Part shown: positions 1 through 6,503 of the stretch, piece after piece
How positions within the stretch are numbered: the stretch's first letter is position 1
How the letters are laid out: each line of letters starts with the position of its first letter
Source: Bacillota bacterium
Lineage (GTDB): Bacteria; Bacillota; Sulfobacillia; RBS10-35; JAJYVN01
Length of the DNA: 21,788 nucleotides
Assembly: GCA_021791995.1 (NCBI GenBank)
Contig: JAJYVN010000012.1
Span: 1 to 21,788, forward strand
Direction: 5' to 3'
Program-made: the position numbers and the translations under genes
Notes under the pieces: model-generated
Databases searched by the model: none
What the model saw: only the letters and a program-made list of their open reading frames with translations
What the model was told of the DNA's origin: nothing

Positions 1-182
1 TGGTCCGACGAGGACACGCGCGCGTAAACCGCCACCCCGGCAGGCTCCTCCTTCGGAGGCTTGACGATGATCGTGCCGGTCGGTAGTTGCTCTACTGGCA
101 CAGGCAGCTTGCCATCGCGGTACATTCGCCACGCGGCTTGGTAGCTGATGCCCTATTCCTTCGCCCACACGCTTAACTTCAT
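1..182 (-). pseudogene. tnpA: IS607-type serine recombinase (TnpA), 5' end, amber-interrupted
   Basis: Reading the minus strand from the ATG at 182-180 gives an IS607-type N-terminus. First comes MKLSVWAKE, then a TAG codon at 155-153 (codon 10), then GISYQAAWRMYRDGKLP and a stretch ending in VAVYARVSS, with the frame open to the window edge. The first part is the MerR-like helix-turn-helix used for DNA binding. YARVSS carries the predicted nucleophilic Ser of small serine recombinases. Family members normally have a sense codon, often Gln, where this one has TAG, so a CAG-to-TAG change is the simplest explanation. TAG also ends cdsA and pyrH in this window, so it is a normal stop here. The rest of the gene, and any tnpB, would lie beyond position 1. 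The family call is firm. Calling it inactive assumes no readthrough or internal restart. Confidence 0.8.
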
Positions 183-188
183 ACACTT

Positions 189-197
189 AGTATACCA
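189..197 (-). promoter_or_regulatory. Extended -10 promoter of the IS607 recombinase gene
   Basis: The minus strand reads TGGTATACT (TGnTATACT, an extended -10) only 6 nt before the ATG at 182. No TTGACA-like -35 is visible at the usual distance. Transcription would begin at or next to the start codon, giving a leaderless mRNA. From memory, a TATACT box directly before ATGAAG is common in IS607-type elements. The left end of the element should lie between here and about 226. Confidence 0.55.
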
Positions 198-226
198 CAC
201 CTGTCGTTAGACGTAGATCTAATTGG

Positions 227-1531
227 TCAACAGTTGCAACCCTCTTCTGACGAGGCCGATGCGCTCACCGGCGTGTCTTGGGTGGTGATCGTGTAAGGCA
301 GCATTGTCCACGTTTCTCCGCGATCCGAGGTAGCAAACAGTGCACCCGACGCAATGGCCCACCCCGCGGTCGGGGACACAAACGTTGCGTACGCTCCGAC
401 CAGTGCAGGGGTTGTGGAAACGGCATCCCACGCGGCTCCGTCCTCGGTTGTCTGGAACACCGCCCCATTCCCCACATCAAACGCTACCACGTCCGAGGTT
501 GAGGAAAAAAAACGGACCGATACCCCACCGTACGAGGCAGGCATCGTGAGAACTGGCCCAATCCTCGCCCATTGACCCGTAGGGCCCACCTCTTCCAACC
601 ACAGCGTCCGACCCAGATTCATGGCGATGATGACGGACCCGGCGGAGGTGACCATTCCGTCGACTTGGACCGGAATCGTGCCCAGGCTGGATGCGGTGAT
701 CTGTGCTGGATACGGGATGGGCGCTATGTCCCATGACTCCCCACCATTCCGTGATTGCCACAGAATACCCTCTGGTGGACTGGCAGGAGTTCCGGCATCT
801 GGGCTCACCCCAAGGAGGAGTTGCGGCGCGGCCGCAAAAACCGAGGTAATCGGCGGTGTGCCTGGTACCAGAGACCACGTCTTGCCCCCATTGGTCGTGC
901 GATAGAGGGCGACGACCGGTGTCTGCATGGCTTCTGGCCCAACGGCTAGATACCCGTCACTGGCGGTGGCAAAGCTCATTTGGACGGGTCCAGCGCAGAG
1001 GTTGGCAGAGGGCGAAGACGCGGCGATCAGCGGAGGGGATACGATCCAGTTCACCCCACCGTTGTTGGTACTATAGACAGCGCACCGTGAATTGGAAAAA
1101 AGCCAAGCCGACACACCGAGGAAGAACGGCGCACCAAATTCCTCTCCGACGCCCGTCGGGGTCACGTTCCGCCACTCCGTTGGTCCATTCCGCGTAAACA
1201 AGATGTTGTCGCCGTCGATGGCCCACCCGTCTGCGGAATCCACCATGTCGATGCGGACCAAATGGCTGGGCAGCGCGGGATGAGCCGGCGTGGACGCTGG
1301 CGACGCGGCCGTGCTGGACGAAGTGGTGCCGGATACGGAACTCGTCACCGAAGAGGCACGCGATGCATGGATCGACGAAGGGAAATTCCCTGTGCTTGAC
1401 ACAAAACGCGGAGCCCGTACCAACGATCCAACGGACGGACGTTGATGCGGCGTGGTTGTCGTTGATCCACCGCAGCCGACCATGCACACCATGGCCACGG
1501 CCACAAGGGTAATGATGCTGTTGGTGCGCAC
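227..1531 (-). CDS. Putative lipoprotein with Ycf48/BNR (Asp-box) repeats
   Basis: Predicted lipoprotein of 434 aa with a beta-propeller-like repeat domain. I chose the GTG at 1531 because it follows an AGAAGGA ribosome site by about 7 nt and directly begins a lipoprotein signal: a hydrophobic run of residues 5-19, then lipobox MVGC with Cys20. A more upstream ATG at 1618 would overlap the preceding gene and add a non-signal sequence. After Cys20 comes a Ser/Thr/Ala/Pro-rich linker to about residue 85. Five Asp-box-like motifs follow, near residues 154 (TNNGGVNW), 212 (TTNGGKTW), 260 (SRNGGESW), 361 (TEDGAAW) and 401 (TSDRGETW), as in Ycf48-like and sialidase-fold proteins. The C-terminus is an unusual EEGCNC. 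It lies 32 nt downstream of the glycosyltransferase gene and is probably co-transcribed. No enzymatic residues can be assigned; a scaffold or surface-binding role is inference. Confidence 0.8.
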   Translation of the reverse strand: MRTNSIITLVAVAMVCMVGCGGSTTTTPHQRPSVGSLVRAPRFVSSTGNFPSSIHASRASSVTSSVSGTTSSSTAASPASTPAHPALPSHLVRIDMVDSADGWAIDGDNILFTRNGPTEWRNVTPTGVGEEFGAPFFLGVSAWLFSNSRCAVYSTNNGGVNWIVSPPLIAASSPSANLCAGPVQMSFATASDGYLAVGPEAMQTPVVALYRTTNGGKTWSLVPGTPPITSVFAAAPQLLLGVSPDAGTPASPPEGILWQSRNGGESWDIAPIPYPAQITASSLGTIPVQVDGMVTSAGSVIIAMNLGRTLWLEEVGPTGQWARIGPVLTMPASYGGVSVRFFSSTSDVVAFDVGNGAVFQTTEDGAAWDAVSTTPALVGAYATFVSPTAGWAIASGALFATSDRGETWTMLPYTITTQDTPVSASASSEEGCNC

Positions 1532-1563
1532 ACCGCAGTCCTTCTGCCTTGGTGAGGCCGGCC

Positions 1564-2313
1564 TCAGTGCCGTTTCTCTACCCAGTCCGGCTCGCCGACT
1601 AACTTCACGATGTCCCAATACATCTTCATACGCGCCACAAAGCCCCGCAACAGACCAAGCTTCTCCTCTTTCATGCGATGGGTCAGATTCTCCATCGCGA
1701 CGAGTTGGAACGTAACACGATGCTTTTTCAGATGGCGATGGATGGCGACCTCGACCCCATACCGGGCCGTCTCAAGTCCCGAAATACCCTCCAGCACATC
1801 GCGGGTCACCGCCCGCTGGCCCGAGAGGTAGGGCGCAACCGCCTGGGCCAGGTCCGTGGCCACGCGACCCTTCTCCAGAATCCCCACACACATCTGAGCT
1901 TCGCCGTGCAGAACAGGCGAGAGAAGATGCCGCACATGTTCGAGGGTGAGACCAACGAGGTCGGCATCCAGAAAGAGGTAAATCTCGGCGTCCGCCTGCT
2001 CGATACCGACCTTGAGCGCTCCCCCCTTTCCAACGTTCTGCTCCAGGGCGATGCAGATGGCACCACACTCCCGCGCGATGCGGGCGGTACCGTCGGTCGA
2101 GCCGTCGCTGATCACGATGATCCGGTCCACCTCCGGCACCTGCCGCACAACGCGGATCACATCCCCGAGCGTCTTCTCCTCGTTGTATGCGGGGATGACG
2201 GTAGCCACGTGCGCGACGGTGCGACCCTCACGACCCGGTGGCGTCGCAGACACGGTCGGGTGGTAAGTGACGTCGCTGGAATCCTCCACCGAGGGACTGG
2301 CGTGACCTCGCAC
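1564..2313 (-). CDS. Family 2 glycosyltransferase (DPM1/GT-A type)
   Basis: Predicted GT-A fold glycosyltransferase of 249 aa that would move a sugar from a nucleotide sugar or polyprenyl-phosphate sugar donor to an unknown acceptor. Visible hallmarks are TVIPAYNEEKTL near residue 38, ISDGSTDGTARIA near 68, NVGKGGAL near 93 and the metal-binding DAD at 116-118 in LFLDADLVG. There is no transmembrane segment, so it is cytosolic or peripheral. The GTG start at 2313 follows AGGAAGGAG by 7 nt. The first ~33 residues, before the conserved strand, look non-conserved. It lies 71 nt downstream of proS and upstream of the BNR-repeat lipoprotein on the same strand, which hints at a cell-envelope role. 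The family is clear; donor and acceptor cannot be told from the sequence. Confidence 0.85.
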   Translation of the reverse strand: MRGHASPSVEDSSDVTYHPTVSATPPGREGRTVAHVATVIPAYNEEKTLGDVIRVVRQVPEVDRIIVISDGSTDGTARIARECGAICIALEQNVGKGGALKVGIEQADAEIYLFLDADLVGLTLEHVRHLLSPVLHGEAQMCVGILEKGRVATDLAQAVAPYLSGQRAVTRDVLEGISGLETARYGVEVAIHRHLKKHRVTFQLVAMENLTHRMKEEKLGLLRGFVARMKMYWDIVKLVGEPDWVEKRH

Positions 2314-2384
2314 ACGACGTCTCCTTCCTCAACCCACGCGGCTTATTTAGAATACATGCACGGGAACGCTTCCGCATGTCTGCG

Positions 2385-4133
2385 TCAGGCGATTGGCACT
2401 GCCGTCGCCTCCTGAATCTGAGCGGAGACCACATCAGCAACCGCAGTCAGTGGCACCATTTGAACGATCCCGTCCTTGCGCAACCGAAGTTCGGCAGATT
2501 CATGCTCTAAGGCCTTGCCGAGGGTAATTCGTACAGGAAAACCCAAAAGATCTGCGTCCTTGAACTTCACCCCCGGCCGCTCATCCCGGTCATCGATCAC
2601 TGCCGAAATTCCTCGCTTCGCCAACTGAACGGAGAGCTCCTCCGCCACCTGTTGGGCACGCGAACCAAAGGAACCAGTGCCGACCGGCAGAAGGACCGCA
2701 TGGTAGGGCGCAACGGAGGCGGGCCAAATGATCCCGTCGCGATCATGGTGCTGCTCAATCACCGCAGCCACCGTACGCGTCACGCCAATCCCGTAACATC
2801 CCATGGTCATCGGTCGCGTCTGCCCCTCTTGATCCAGGAAGTTTGCCCCGAGAACGCAGCTGTATTTCGTTCCGAGCCGAAAGACATGCCCAACTTCGAT
2901 GCCCCGCTGCGCGGACAGGCGCCCCCCGCACTGGGGACAACGGTCGCCAGCTTGCGCCCGTCTCAGTGGCAATACGCGGTCCGGCACGAAGTCCCTGCCG
3001 CCCCAGACGTTGTTCAGATGATACCCCTCGACGTTGGCACCCACGACCCACGGACCGCCCTCGGCGACCTCTGGATCCGCGTAGAGCGCAATACCTGGAG
3101 GCAGATCCACGGGGCCGAGAAAACCAAGGGGGAGATGCAACCGCTCCGCTTCCTGCACCGTCACGGGTCGGAGGGAGATGGCACCCGCTACGGCCAAAAG
3201 CTTGTTCTCGTTAAGCGTTGCGTCCCCTGCCAACAGTACGGCCACGCATTCGGTGCGACCATCGGCGAAAAGAAGGCGCACAAGCAGAAGCTTGGCGATC
3301 GACCCCGGTTCGGTACTCAGATGTTCCGCGACCTCCTCAATGGTCCGGGCATTGGGCGTGGCAATCCTCCCGATCGCCATCGGAACGGAGGCTTCGGACC
3401 GTGAGCGGGGAGCCACCTCGGCCTCTTCGATGTCGGCGGCGTAATCGCACTCCGCACAGGAGACGATTTCGGCCTCACCGGCATCGGCCGGAGCCATAAA
3501 CTCGTGTGTCTGGCTACCGCCGATGGCTCCAGGGTCCGCAAGCACGGTGCGATACTCGAGACCAACACGGCTGAAGATGCGCCGGTATGCGCCCACAACG
3601 TCCGCATACGTCCGCTCCAGATCCTCTTCACTCGCGTGAAAGGAATATCCGTCCTTCATAATGAACTCGCGCGCTCGCATCAGTCCGAAGCGTGGGCGGA
3701 CCTCATCGCGGTATTTGGTCTGGATTTGGTAGAGGAGCAACGGGAGCTGCCGCCATGAATGGATTTCATGTGCCACGAGATCGGTGATGACCTCCTCATG
3801 CGTTGGGCCAAGGCAGTATGCGCGGCCATGACGATCGTGCAGGCGCCACATATCTTCCCCATAGACGGACCATCGACCAGAGGCCTCCCAGAGTTCCGCG
3901 GGTTGGACCACCGGCAGGCGAAGTTCCTGTCCCCCGATGGAATCCATTTCCTCGCGGATGATAGCTTCCACGTGGGCGACCACGCGTTGTCCGAGCGGCA
4001 GGAGGGTATAGATGCCCGATGCCCCCGCCAGCTTACGCACTAAGCCCGCGCGTAGCATCAATCGGTGGCTGTCAATCTCCGCGTCATTGGGATCTTCGCG
4101 CAGCGTTGGAGCCAAGAGCGTCGACAAACGCAC
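2385..4133 (-). CDS. proS: Prolyl-tRNA synthetase, bacterial type with editing domain
   Basis: Charges tRNA-Pro with proline in the cytoplasm; 582 aa. Class II motifs are plain: GPTHEEVITDL near residue 109, then RDEVRPRFGLMRAREFIMKD at about 142-161, and near the C-terminus GCYGIGVTR in motif 3, followed by the anticodon-binding domain. Between motifs 2 and 3 lies the long insertion (about 225-390) typical of bacterial ProRS, which hydrolyses mischarged Ala-tRNA-Pro. It contains CxxC pairs in SCAECD and CPQCGG. I chose the GTG at 4133 because it matches the usual N-terminus (short tail, then LxPTLRE) and follows GAGAGG by about 8 nt; an upstream ATG at 4265 adds 44 non-conserved residues. 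It is usually found next to ispG, but here accessory genes separate the two. Its leader holds several small dyads. Confidence 0.97.
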   Translation of the reverse strand: MRLSTLLAPTLREDPNDAEIDSHRLMLRAGLVRKLAGASGIYTLLPLGQRVVAHVEAIIREEMDSIGGQELRLPVVQPAELWEASGRWSVYGEDMWRLHDRHGRAYCLGPTHEEVITDLVAHEIHSWRQLPLLLYQIQTKYRDEVRPRFGLMRAREFIMKDGYSFHASEEDLERTYADVVGAYRRIFSRVGLEYRTVLADPGAIGGSQTHEFMAPADAGEAEIVSCAECDYAADIEEAEVAPRSRSEASVPMAIGRIATPNARTIEEVAEHLSTEPGSIAKLLLVRLLFADGRTECVAVLLAGDATLNENKLLAVAGAISLRPVTVQEAERLHLPLGFLGPVDLPPGIALYADPEVAEGGPWVVGANVEGYHLNNVWGGRDFVPDRVLPLRRAQAGDRCPQCGGRLSAQRGIEVGHVFRLGTKYSCVLGANFLDQEGQTRPMTMGCYGIGVTRTVAAVIEQHHDRDGIIWPASVAPYHAVLLPVGTGSFGSRAQQVAEELSVQLAKRGISAVIDDRDERPGVKFKDADLLGFPVRITLGKALEHESAELRLRKDGIVQMVPLTAVADVVSAQIQEATAVPIA

Positions 4134-4153
4134 GTGGATGACCTCTCCCCAGG

Positions 4154-4206
4154 GGTTCGCGATGAACCAAGATCCGGTGGTGCAACCGGAATTGTACCGT
4201 GGTACA
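4154..4206 (-). promoter_or_regulatory. proS leader with three short dyads
   Basis: In the 75 bp before proS there are three successive inverted repeats: TGTACC-GT-GGTACA at 4193-4206, CCGGT-(6 nt)-ACCGG at 4174-4189 and GGTTC-(5 nt)-GAACC at 4154-4168. On the proS RNA they would be small stem-loops ending about 20 nt before the start, close to the ribosome site. The first could instead be a dimer-binding operator. The function is not known. Confidence 0.35.
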
Positions 4207-4327
4207 GACGTTCGCACAACGAGCAACCGGCAATGCCACAGCTCCCTGACGACACCGCTTTCCATACCATAAGCGCATCACACACTCCGTCGGTCACCAT
4301 CATCGCCCCCCCCCGTTTCACCAAGGT

Positions 4328-4390
4328 CCAATTGTCCCCGTTCACATACTCCAATCGTCCCTATCCACATAGTCCCATCGTCCCTTCCTG
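4328..4390 (-). repeat. About three tandem 23-bp imperfect direct repeats
   Basis: Read on the minus strand, the motif GGGACGATTGGA-(T/G)ATGTG begins three times at 23-bp spacing. The plus-strand units are 4328-4350, 4351-4373 and from 4374 onward, the last matching only over its first ~13 bases. Units 1 and 2 differ at about 5 of 23 positions. The array lies about 195-255 bp upstream of proS and 75-135 bp upstream of the U32 gene. Spacing near two helical turns would suit a protein that binds one face of the DNA. Confidence 0.6.
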
Positions 4391-4464
4391 GGCGGGGCCG
4401 TATGGACTAAGGTTCATGCGACGCATGTCCGACATGGTCGAACAAGGGCAAGGAGTGGATCGTA

Positions 4465-5625
4465 ATGCGATTGGTCGTAGCAACGAACTGGGATGATGCC
4501 TTGTTGCGCGGAATGGTCGGATTGCCAGTGTACTCAGTCTTTGGGAAGCTGCAGCACGACCTTGTTGGGGGTGGCCGTCCATCCAACATCCTCCCCGCTG
4601 TGGACTGGACGGATATGGCCCGACACATCAACCTGGCCCACGAACTCGGCTTCCGTTTTAACTACCTTTGGAATGCCACCAGTCTCGCCGACGCGGAATA
4701 CACACCCCGTTTCGTCACGGGAATGGAGGAGCAACTGCGGCAACTGATCGATATCGGGATCGATGGTCTGGTGGTCGGGCTGCCCTGGATGATCGGACTC
4801 GCCAAGCATGTCGCACCCTCGCTGGAGGTGACCGTGTCCTCTCTCATTGATGTCGTCTCACCTCGCGAAGCAAAGCAGTTCGAGGCCATGGGAGCTGACA
4901 CCATCGTCCTGCACCATGCGGCAAACCGCGACTTCCAAGTCCTGCACGAGATTCGCAAGTCGGTACGCTGCGACTTAGAGTTGATTGTCAACAACAGCTG
5001 CGTCTACCAATGTCCATACAACAACTGCCATCACGTCTCTCCCTCTTTCCACTCGCGCGCCGGAAGTCGTCCCTTGCTCGAGTATGAACTGTTCTGGTGC
5101 TCTGGACGGCATGCACGCGACGGCGCGGAGATCATTCGCTCCCGCTGGATCCGACCCGAGGACCTGGCGATCTACGAGGCCGGTGGCTATGATCGCTTCA
5201 AGATCGCGGGCCGCGGACGAGACACAGCATGGCTGCTACGCGCCGCACGGGCGTACGCCGCCCGTACCTACCCAGGAGACTTGACCGACATTATCAGCAT
5301 GTCCCAGCACGCCCCCCTGCGCCTGGCCCGCCAACGCGCCGCAGAAGGCAAAGAGCACGCGGCGAAATGGGCATCCATCGCTGAAAGCCTGGCGCCCGTC
5401 GCAAACCTTAGCGTCGACAACACACAGATCCCGGAGAACTTCATCCGCTTTTTTACCACCCGTGACTGCAACACCCTATCCTGTCGAACCTGTGGCTACT
5501 GTGAAAGGGTAGCCAAGAAGGCAGTGCGAGGCGTGCAGACCTGGGAGACCAATGCCCCCTCGCGGATGCCTTCTGCCGAAATGTTTGGGGACCTGTTGCT
5601 CGAGGAGCGGGAGCCGTCAACGTAA
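4465..5625 (+). CDS. U32-family protein (peptidase U32 / UbiU-TrhP-like) with two Cys clusters
   Basis: 386-aa protein resembling peptidase family U32. It has a TIM-barrel-like N-terminal part with EVTVSSLIDVVSPREAKQFEAMGAD near residue 121 and LELIVNNSCVYQCPYNNCHH near 171. Known members (UbiU/UbiV, TrhP/YegQ, RlhA) act on tRNA, rRNA or ubiquinone hydroxylation and several bind a 4Fe-4S cluster through four Cys; proteolysis is doubtful in most. Here C179, C183, C188 and C212 occupy a comparable region. A second group, C335, C340, C343 and C346 (CxxxxCxxCxxC), lies near the C-terminus and could hold another metal or Fe-S centre. The ATG at 4465 follows AAGGAG by 9 nt. The S51 peptidase gene starts 86 nt after its stop. 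The family call is good; the substrate is unknown. Confidence 0.75.
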   Translation: MRLVVATNWDDALLRGMVGLPVYSVFGKLQHDLVGGGRPSNILPAVDWTDMARHINLAHELGFRFNYLWNATSLADAEYTPRFVTGMEEQLRQLIDIGIDGLVVGLPWMIGLAKHVAPSLEVTVSSLIDVVSPREAKQFEAMGADTIVLHHAANRDFQVLHEIRKSVRCDLELIVNNSCVYQCPYNNCHHVSPSFHSRAGSRPLLEYELFWCSGRHARDGAEIIRSRWIRPEDLAIYEAGGYDRFKIAGRGRDTAWLLRAARAYAARTYPGDLTDIISMSQHAPLRLARQRAAEGKEHAAKWASIAESLAPVANLSVDNTQIPENFIRFFTTRDCNTLSCRTCGYCERVAKKAVRGVQTWETNAPSRMPSAEMFGDLLLEEREPST

Positions 5626-5711
5626 GAAACGGCCCAAAATGAGTGGCACGGTTGATCCGCAAATCGGCAGTGGCATACTGGACACACTCGCCACCACCCG
5701 GAGGGGACCGT

Positions 5712-6503
5712 GTGGGATCTGTCTTTCTGTTCGGGGGAATGAGTGCGGATTTTGCTGAACTTTCCGCTGCATTTGTAGAAGCGGCAGGGGCGGATCGGGC
5801 ACGGATCGCCATCCTGGTTGATCGCTCTGCCGTTGGGGACAAACACCTTCCGCGCTTCCTGGCAGCGTGGAATCGTTTCCGCCCTCGGATCGAGTCGGTC
5901 ATGCCAGATCCTGGTGGCCAAACGCTCGGTTCCGCCGCACTTCGCACGTTGGCGATGTGTACCGGAATCTTCGTCTGCGGTGGGGACACCCGGATCTACC
6001 ATCAGCTATACGGGACCGGGTCGGGACGCCAAGCCATCCTGGAGCGGATCGCGTGCGGCGTCCCCTATGCGGGTTCCTCCGCAGGAGCACTAATCGCGCC
6101 GGAGGCCGCCCTGGTGTGGGGAGACCGCGTGACGCGAAAGGACCATACTCTCTACCTCGGCGGCGCCGAAGGACCGTGCGACGCGGAACTCGACGTAGAG
6201 CCAGGATTGGCACTCGTACCAGCGGCGATCCTGGAGGCACACTTCACCGCCCAAGGCGGCTTCCCCCGGCTCCTGGCTGCCCTGACCAAAAGCGACATGC
6301 GGTACGGTCTCGGTGTGGACGACGGTGTTTGCCTTGAGGTACTCGATCGCGTGACCCTACGTGTCCACGGCCACGGGCGACTGTACCTTTTGGAACGAGC
6401 TAACGACGAAAGCGCCACGGTCCGCGCCCTGGGGCCCGAGGCATCCATGCGCCTTGTCACGGACGACCAGCCTCCGTCACGGCCAACGCACGCTCCGCCC
6501 TGA
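5712..6503 (+). CDS. S51-family (cyanophycinase-like) serine peptidase
   Basis: Predicted cytosolic peptidase of 263 aa with a class-I-glutamine-amidotransferase-like fold, related to cyanophycinase (CphB) and dipeptidase E. It shows the N-terminal strand GSVFLFGG, the FVCGGDTRIYHQL segment near residue 88, the nucleophile elbow GSSAG at 121-125 (Ser123 as nucleophile) and EAHF at 175-178, whose His177 matches the usual DxHF. The GTG at 5712 follows GGAGGGG by about 5 nt and begins exactly at the conserved strand. A GTG at 5643 is possible but has no ribosome site. It follows the U32 gene on the same strand, and its end overlaps the sulfatase end by 27 bp. No cyanophycin synthetase is present, so cyanophycin cannot be assumed as substrate; isoaspartyl or other beta-linked peptides are alternatives. 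Confidence 0.8.
   Translation: MGSVFLFGGMSADFAELSAAFVEAAGADRARIAILVDRSAVGDKHLPRFLAAWNRFRPRIESVMPDPGGQTLGSAALRTLAMCTGIFVCGGDTRIYHQLYGTGSGRQAILERIACGVPYAGSSAGALIAPEAALVWGDRVTRKDHTLYLGGAEGPCDAELDVEPGLALVPAAILEAHFTAQGGFPRLLAALTKSDMRYGLGVDDGVCLEVLDRVTLRVHGHGRLYLLERANDESATVRALGPEASMRLVTDDQPPSRPTHAPP

Larger units (their letters stand above)
4134..4464. other. Divergent intergenic region between proS and the U32 gene
   Basis: 331 bp between two divergent genes, so it should hold both promoters. No strong -35/-10 pair stands out. It contains short dyads near proS (4154-4206), a run of nine C (4306-4314) and about three copies of a 23-bp imperfect direct repeat (4328-4390). Minus-strand reading frames across it are open but match no family I know. 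I searched for the T-box core (GGTGGNACCGCG) that controls proS in some Bacillota and did not find it. Confidence 0.6.

Noticed and set aside
1678..2415. 245-residue open frame on the plus strand
   Set aside because: Antisense to the glycosyltransferase, which has DAD and GSTDGT motifs.
4187..4206. T-box-like ACCACGG string upstream of proS
   Set aside because: Only the palindrome TGTACCACGGTACA is present; the GGTGG half of the T-box core and a specifier domain are not seen.
4058..4354. 98-residue minus-strand frame with several Cys before and into proS
   Set aside because: It overlaps the start of proS in another frame, lacks a ribosome site and matches nothing I know; Cys pairs look accidental.
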